From Bifidobacterium breve (GTDB taxonomy: Bacteria; Actinomycetota; Acidimicrobiia; IMCC26256; PALSA-555), in contig CAMDCC010000123.1 in assembly GCA_945889545.1 (NCBI GenBank), positions 1-8,261 of the forward strand: a stretch of DNA of 8,261 nucleotides, written 5' to 3'. The notes under the pieces were generated by a model. It was not told where the DNA came from. It saw nothing but the letters and a program-made list of their open reading frames with translations, and ran no database searches. A program made the translations under genes and the position numbers. Of this stretch, positions 4,475 through 8,261 are shown piece by piece. Numbering within the stretch: the first letter of the stretch is position 1; every line of letters starts with the position of its first letter.

Positions 4475-5893
4475 TTAGCCCTCGGCGATGGTGGTGACGA
4501 AGCGTTCGAGCTGGCGGAGGTTGCGGCACTCGTAGACGCCGTCGCAATGCGGTGCGTACTCGGCGATCACCGAGTCGCCCGTGTCCCAGTAGCCCCTTGG
4601 TTCAGGGTTCAGCCAGTACACATGCTTCCCCCGCTTGCGGAGCGCGTCGAGCACCCATGCTTGTGGGGCGTGGTAGTTGTTGCGCGCATCACCGAGCAGG
4701 ATGATCGACGACTTCGGCGTGACCTCTTTGAGATGCCGATCGTGGAACACCTCGAGCGCGTGGCCGTAGTCGGAGTGACCATCGACCCACACCACATCGG
4801 CCTCGGTGTTCACCCGGTGGACGGCATCCATCACGTCGTCGGACTCCTGAAAGAAGCGGGTGACCTCGTCGATGCCGTCGATGAACACCCATGAACGCAC
4901 CTTGGAGAACTGACTCGCCATCGCATAGACGAACTGCAGAGTGAACCGGGCGAAGCTCGCGACCGATCCGGAGATGTCGGCGACCACCATGATCTCGGGC
5001 TTCGACGGATGCGGGTTGCGGAACTTGGGCTCGGCGGGCACGCCGCCGTATGAGAGCGACGCGCGCACGGTGCGGCGAAAGTCGAGGTGGCCCCGGTGCA
5101 GCCGCCGGCGCCGCTGCGCGAGCCGTGCCGCGAGTGTGCGGGTCAACGGATAGATCGCTCGCTGGAGAGCGATCATCTCGTCGCGCGAAGCATGCATGAA
5201 GTCGACGTCTTCGGGCAGCGGCTTCCGGAGCGTGCGGGCCATCGCCTCGACACCCCGATCGGCAACGAGCCGACGGCGGATCTCCGCCTCAACCAACTCG
5301 CGCAACGTACGCAGTCGCTCGTCGAACTCCTCACGCTTGAGGCGCTGGGCCAGCTCGTCGTCGGGCACCTCACCCGCTTGCCGTGCGCGACCCATAAGCC
5401 GCGCGCCGAGGTCGTCGAGATCGAGCTGTCGCAGCGTGCGGTAGAGGTAGTACGTACCGCCTACGGGACGACCGGGCTCCATGCCTGCGAACGCCGTGAC
5501 GGCCATCCCCGCGAGCCGACGGAGCTCGTCGCGGTCCATCGACATCAGTGCATCGAGCAGCATCGCCGCGAGCTCTTCACGCGACATGTCGCTGCCCGCC
5601 CCACCGCCACCGGCGGCTTCGGCCGCGAGCGCTTCCCAGAGCTCGTCGTCGTCGCCACCTTCGCCGTCGACACCGGGCGAGTAGAGCGAGAAGTACACGT
5701 CGAAGACGGTTTCGAACGCGTTCCAGTGATTGTGGTGCTTGACGAGCGTCGCACCGAGCGCGGCCTTGAAGACGTCGCGCTCGGAGATGTTCACGTGCTC
5801 GACCGCGCGCATCGCGTCGAGGTTCTCGGTCATAGAGACGGGCAATCCCGCCGCCCGCAGCTCGTGTACGAACCCTTGGAGCACGTCCAACAC
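4475..5893 (-). CDS. CoxE-like VWA domain protein (MoxR partner)
   Basis: This 472-residue cytoplasmic protein has no signal peptide or membrane segment. CoxE-type VWA proteins partner MoxR/CoxD AAA+ ATPases in remodelling or metal loading of client enzymes. Seen: an N-terminal helical region ('VHELRAAGLPVS'), a Gly/Asp/Glu-rich linker at 72-104, then 'RRTVRASLSYGGVPAEPKFR' (273-292), typical just before the VWA domain. The metal site follows: 'DISGS' (Asp306, Ser308, Ser310), Ser374 in 'GHSDYGHAL' in place of the usual Thr, and Asp402 in 'LLGDARNNYH'. The C terminus has 'VYWLNPEPRGYWDTGDS', also common in the family. The start is GTG 5893; an in-frame stop at 5915-5917 excludes a longer form, and a G-rich stretch upstream can act as ribosome binding site. 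It is the last gene of proA-moxR-VWA, 127 nt from moxR. No CO dehydrogenase genes are in view, so 'CoxE' names the family and not the function. Confidence 0.88.
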   Translation of the reverse strand: MLDVLQGFVHELRAAGLPVSMTENLDAMRAVEHVNISERDVFKAALGATLVKHHNHWNAFETVFDVYFSLYSPGVDGEGGDDDELWEALAAEAAGGGGAGSDMSREELAAMLLDALMSMDRDELRRLAGMAVTAFAGMEPGRPVGGTYYLYRTLRQLDLDDLGARLMGRARQAGEVPDDELAQRLKREEFDERLRTLRELVEAEIRRRLVADRGVEAMARTLRKPLPEDVDFMHASRDEMIALQRAIYPLTRTLAARLAQRRRRLHRGHLDFRRTVRASLSYGGVPAEPKFRNPHPSKPEIMVVADISGSVASFARFTLQFVYAMASQFSKVRSWVFIDGIDEVTRFFQESDDVMDAVHRVNTEADVVWVDGHSDYGHALEVFHDRHLKEVTPKSSIILLGDARNNYHAPQAWVLDALRKRGKHVYWLNPEPRGYWDTGDSVIAEYAPHCDGVYECRNLRQLERFVTTIAEG

Positions 5894-5898
5894 CTTGG

Positions 5899-6021
5899 CT
5901 ACGCTCCCGCTCCGCTACTTTCGCCTTGCTCGGCTCGCTTCATCTCCATGGCTCGCTCACTGCGGGGAAAACCCGCCCCGCAGCCGTTCGACTCGCGCCG
6001 CTCCACTCGCTTCGCAAGCAT
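5899..6021 (-). CDS. Possible 40-residue ORF between moxR and the VWA gene (doubtful)
   Basis: An ATG overlaps the moxR stop (TGATG) and opens a 40-codon frame that ends 5 nt before the VWA GTG, the geometry of a translationally coupled small gene. The product begins 'MLAKRVERRESNGCGAG' and is rich in Arg, Glu, Ser and Gly with no recognisable domain. The frame runs through a hairpin and GCGAG-rich DNA, so it may simply be an extragenic repeat that happens to be open. Confidence 0.22.
   Translation of the reverse strand: MLAKRVERRESNGCGAGFPRSERAMEMKRAEQGESSGAGA
5960..5983. repeat. Inverted repeat in the moxR-VWA spacer
   Basis: CTGCGGGG (5960-5967) and CCCCGCAG (5976-5983) pair perfectly (8 bp) around an 8-nt loop, AAAACCCG. 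No T-run follows on the - strand, so it is not an obvious terminator. It could be an RNA processing or stabilising hairpin between operon genes, or part of a dispersed extragenic repeat. The rest of the 127-bp spacer (5894-6020) is full of GCGAG/AGCGGAGCG motifs. Confidence 0.65.
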
Positions 6022-6911
6022 CACGCCTTCTTGACTGCGGGTTTCTCCTCGGGTACCAGCTCCTTGCGGGCCTTCGCGATGTCGCTCTGGTACTTGAGGA
6101 GCACATGCAGAGTCTCGCCGATGACCTCGGGTGAGATCTCCTTCTTGCCCAGATAGAGCAACGTGCGCGCCCAGTCGATCGTCTCGGAGATCGACGGGGC
6201 CTTCTTCAACTCGAGCTCGCGGATCGATCGCACGACCCCGGCCACCTGCGCCGCGAGCTCGTCGTCGATCTCGGGCACGCGCACCCGCACGATGTCCTTC
6301 TCGCGTTCGAGGTCGGGGTAGTCGACATGCAGGTAAAGACACCGGCGCTTCAAGGCTTCTGACAGCTCACGCGTGTTGTTCGACGTGAGGATGACGATCG
6401 GGATCTGGTTGCCCTTGATCGTGCCGAGCTCGGGGATCGACACCTGGAAGTCGGAGAGCACCTCGAGCAAGAGAGCTTCGGTCTCGATCTCGACGCGGTC
6501 GACCTCATCGATGAGCAAAACGATCGGTTCTTCGGCCCGGATGGCTTCGAGAAGCGGCCGCGTGAGCAGAAACTCCTCGGAGAAGATGTCGGTCTCGACA
6601 TCGCTCCAACTCGTCTCGTGCTCGCGATCGGACTGGATCCGCAGGAGCTGCTTCTTGTAGTTCCACTCGTAGAGCGCCTTGGACTCATCGAGACCCTCGT
6701 AGCACTGCAGGCGGATTAGTCGCGACCCTGTGCTCTGCGCGATCGCCTTGGCGAGCTCGGTCTTGCCCACCCCGGCCGGGCCCTCGACCAGCACCGGCTT
6801 CTCGAGCCGGTCGGCCAGGTACACCACCCCTGCGATGTTGGCGTCGGACAGATAGTCGACGCTGCGCAGGCGCTCGATGACATCAGGTACTGACTCAAAC
6901 TGATTCGACAC
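6021..6911 (-). CDS. MoxR-family AAA+ ATPase (CoxD-like)
   Basis: This 296-residue AAA+ ATPase is of usual MoxR size. Seen: Walker A 'GPAGVGKT' (44-51), Walker B 'VLLIDEVD' (131-138), sensor 1 'LTSNNT' (175-180), arginine-finger region 'ALKRRC' (186-191), and a C-terminal lid with 'PSISETIDWART' (239-250), the sensor-2 region. Residues 77-112 ('SKALYEWNYKKQLL...') match the CoxD-like subgroup. Such ATPases act as chaperones with a VWA partner, and a CoxE-like VWA gene follows. The start GTG 6911 has GGAAGAG just upstream, and only 9 nt separate it from the proA stop, so it is almost certainly co-transcribed with proA. The C terminus is Lys-rich ('KKA'). The client complex is unknown. Confidence 0.9.
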   Translation of the reverse strand: MSNQFESVPDVIERLRSVDYLSDANIAGVVYLADRLEKPVLVEGPAGVGKTELAKAIAQSTGSRLIRLQCYEGLDESKALYEWNYKKQLLRIQSDREHETSWSDVETDIFSEEFLLTRPLLEAIRAEEPIVLLIDEVDRVEIETEALLLEVLSDFQVSIPELGTIKGNQIPIVILTSNNTRELSEALKRRCLYLHVDYPDLEREKDIVRVRVPEIDDELAAQVAGVVRSIRELELKKAPSISETIDWARTLLYLGKKEISPEVIGETLHVLLKYQSDIAKARKELVPEEKPAVKKA

Positions 6912-6920
6912 TGCTCTTCC

Positions 6921-8171
6921 CTACTCGCGGATTTGACCGTCGCCCCAGACGACGTATTTGTACGTCGTCAGCTCGCGCAATCCCATCGGGCCGCGCGCGT
7001 GGAGCTTCTGGGTGGAGATTCCGATCTCGGCGCCGAGCCCGAACTCTTCGCCATCGGTGAACCGGGTGGACGCGTTCACCATCACGACCGCGGCATCGAC
7101 CTCATCGGTGAAGCGGCGCGCCGCGTCGAGATCACGCGTGAGGATCGCTTCGGTGTGACCAGTGCCGAAGCGGTTGATGTGATCGATCGCCGCCCCGAGG
7201 TCGGGGACCACCGCAACGGTGAGCTTCAGGTCGAGAAACTCCTGACCGAAGTCGGCGTCGGTGGCGACGCCCATCTCCGGCCAACGGCTACGGGAGCCAT
7301 CGTCGCCGAGAAGCTCCACACCTCGAGCCGCCAGCTCGGCGCACACGCGGGGTACGAACACATCGGCCACAGCTTCGTTGACCACGAGCGACTCAGCCGC
7401 GTTGCACACGCTCGTGCGCTGCGTCTTGGCGTTGATCACGATCTCGAACGCTTCGTCGAGATCGGCCTGCGAATCCACGTAGACGTGGCAGTTACCGTCG
7501 CCGTCGATCACCACCGGGACCGTCGCGTTCTCGCGAACGCTCGCGATGAGTGCCGGACCGCCCCGCGGCACAAGACAATCGATGAAGTCCGTGAGCTGCA
7601 TGAGCTGCACCGCGGCTTCGTGGGCAACGTCGTCGACCATGACGATGCCGTCCTCCGGCAACCCGACCTTCTGAAGTGCTTCGCGCAGCACACCGGCGAT
7701 CGCGAGGTTGGAGCCCAGCGCGGTTCCCGAACCGCGCAGGATCGCCGCGTTCCCCGACTTGAGACAGAGCCCGGCGGCGTCGCTCGTGACGTTGGGCCGG
7801 TTCTCGTAGATGATCGCCACCACACCGAGTGGCACCCGCACGCGTTCGATGCGCAAGCCGTTCGGGCGCCGCCAGCCGTCGAGCACCTCACCCACGGGGT
7901 CGGTGAGCGCCGCGACCTTGCGCAAGCCGTCGGCCATCCCCGTGAGCCGCTCGTCGGAGAGACGGAGCCGGTCGAGCGGTCCGGCTTCCATGCCCTCGGC
8001 GGCCGCGGCCTCCACGTCGGCGATGTTGGCCGCAAGCACCTCGGGCGCCCGCTCGAGGAGCAACTCAGCCGCAGCCAGCAGCGCAGCGTCTTTCTCGTCG
8101 GAGCTCGCTCCCGCCATCCGCCGGCTCGCAGCCTTGGCGCGGCTCGCAAGCACGTCCACAGGGGTAGCCAC
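6921..8171 (-). CDS. proA: Gamma-glutamyl phosphate reductase (glutamate-5-semialdehyde dehydrogenase)
   Basis: ProA reduces gamma-glutamyl phosphate to glutamate-5-semialdehyde with NADPH, the second step of proline synthesis. Start GTG 8171 gives 416 residues, the family's normal length; the frame stays open 25 codons further upstream, but those residues ('MSVGRGLAPPLNPARG...') do not look like ProA. Seen (numbered from GTG 8171): 'VPLGVVAIIYENRPNVTSDA' (112-131), 'LKSGNAAILRGS' (137-148), 'LVPRGG' (200-205), 'GNCHVYVD' (226-233), and the catalytic cysteine in 'QRTSVCNAAESLV' (Cys256). The C terminus 'GPMGLRELTTYKYVVWG' is typical. A TACACT -10 box 6 nt before the GTG predicts a leaderless mRNA. 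It heads the proA-moxR-VWA operon. The usual partner proB is not in the window and could lie beyond the right edge. Confidence 0.95.
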   Translation of the reverse strand: MATPVDVLASRAKAASRRMAGASSDEKDAALLAAAELLLERAPEVLAANIADVEAAAAEGMEAGPLDRLRLSDERLTGMADGLRKVAALTDPVGEVLDGWRRPNGLRIERVRVPLGVVAIIYENRPNVTSDAAGLCLKSGNAAILRGSGTALGSNLAIAGVLREALQKVGLPEDGIVMVDDVAHEAAVQLMQLTDFIDCLVPRGGPALIASVRENATVPVVIDGDGNCHVYVDSQADLDEAFEIVINAKTQRTSVCNAAESLVVNEAVADVFVPRVCAELAARGVELLGDDGSRSRWPEMGVATDADFGQEFLDLKLTVAVVPDLGAAIDHINRFGTGHTEAILTRDLDAARRFTDEVDAAVVMVNASTRFTDGEEFGLGAEIGISTQKLHARGPMGLRELTTYKYVVWGDGQIRE

Positions 8172-8177
8172 GCACCG

Positions 8178-8183
8178 AGTGTA
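8178..8183 (-). promoter_or_regulatory. -10 box (TACACT) of a leaderless proA promoter
   Basis: TACACT on the - strand is followed by exactly 6 nt and then GTG 8171, so transcription would start at the first base of the start codon. This supports the 416-residue ProA over the longer open frame, because the longer start lies upstream of this promoter. No clear -35 is visible. Confidence 0.6.
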
Positions 8184-8261
8184 CCGGTGACCCCACACAC
8201 CCCTTGCTGGATTTAGCGGTGGGGCGAGGCCGCGCCCTACGGACATGCCGTCGGCAGCGGC
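8184..8261. other. Region upstream of proA, no gene recognised
   Basis: These last 78 bases hold no supported gene. The proA frame happens to stay open on the - strand to the GTG at 8246, but the translated residues are unlike ProA. The -35 and upstream part of the proA promoter should lie here. Confidence 0.4.

Noticed and set aside
5087..6034. 315-codon + strand open frame opposite the VWA gene
   Set aside because: It is a shadow of the VWA and moxR genes and shows no motif or start signal.
6933..8216. 427-codon + strand open frame opposite proA
   Set aside because: It mirrors proA, which has complete family motifs. The antisense product has no recognisable domain.
8172..8246. Longer ProA start at GTG 8246
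   Set aside because: The extra 25 residues do not resemble ProA, and the likely promoter lies downstream of this start.

Overview
This is a GC-rich stretch of bacterial chromosome with dense genes, many GTG starts and at least three candidate leaderless promoters (a TANNNT box 6 nt before a GTG start). These traits point to an actinobacterium. The gene set proA / nadD / rsfS next to an ACT-domain gene and a MoxR-VWA pair would suit the class Acidimicrobiia, but that placement is inference. No tRNA, rRNA, CRISPR array or insertion sequence was found.

Left part (1-2615, all + strand): the 3' end of a probable LAGLIDADG-type endonuclease gene, cut by the window edge; a phytanoyl-CoA dioxygenase-like Fe(II)/2-oxoglutarate enzyme; and an overlapping pair encoding a HisH-like glutamine amidotransferase and a HisF-like TIM-barrel partner. 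No other histidine genes are visible. HisH keeps its Cys-His-Glu triad, and HisF keeps Asp11 and all four residues of the ammonia gate. However, HisF carries Gln at position 130, where the second catalytic Asp of HisF belongs, plus changes at Asn103, Ser144 and Thr171. The pair therefore looks able to make and channel ammonia, but may act on a substrate other than PRFAR. This block, with its duplicated short repeats, reads as accessory.

Centre (2600-4474): rsfS and nadD lie on the - strand as a tight pair, converging on hisF with a 16-nt overlap. RsfS has an unusual N-terminal (DAHV)4 extension encoded by a 12-bp tandem repeat. A 100-bp divergent promoter region separates nadD from a + strand gene for a two-domain ACT plus GAF-like protein. 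Both genes appear to be leaderless, and a 13-bp palindrome abuts the nadD -10 box. A 16-bp-stem hairpin separates the ACT gene from the next convergent gene.

Right part (4475-8261, - strand): proA (proline biosynthesis, leaderless promoter), a MoxR-family AAA+ ATPase 9 nt downstream, then a CoxE-like VWA protein. A 127-bp spacer between the last two genes holds a hairpin and GCGAG-rich sequence that may be an extragenic repeat or a tiny coupled ORF. MoxR and VWA proteins normally work together as an ATPase/metal-binding adaptor pair acting on a client protein; the client is not visible here.
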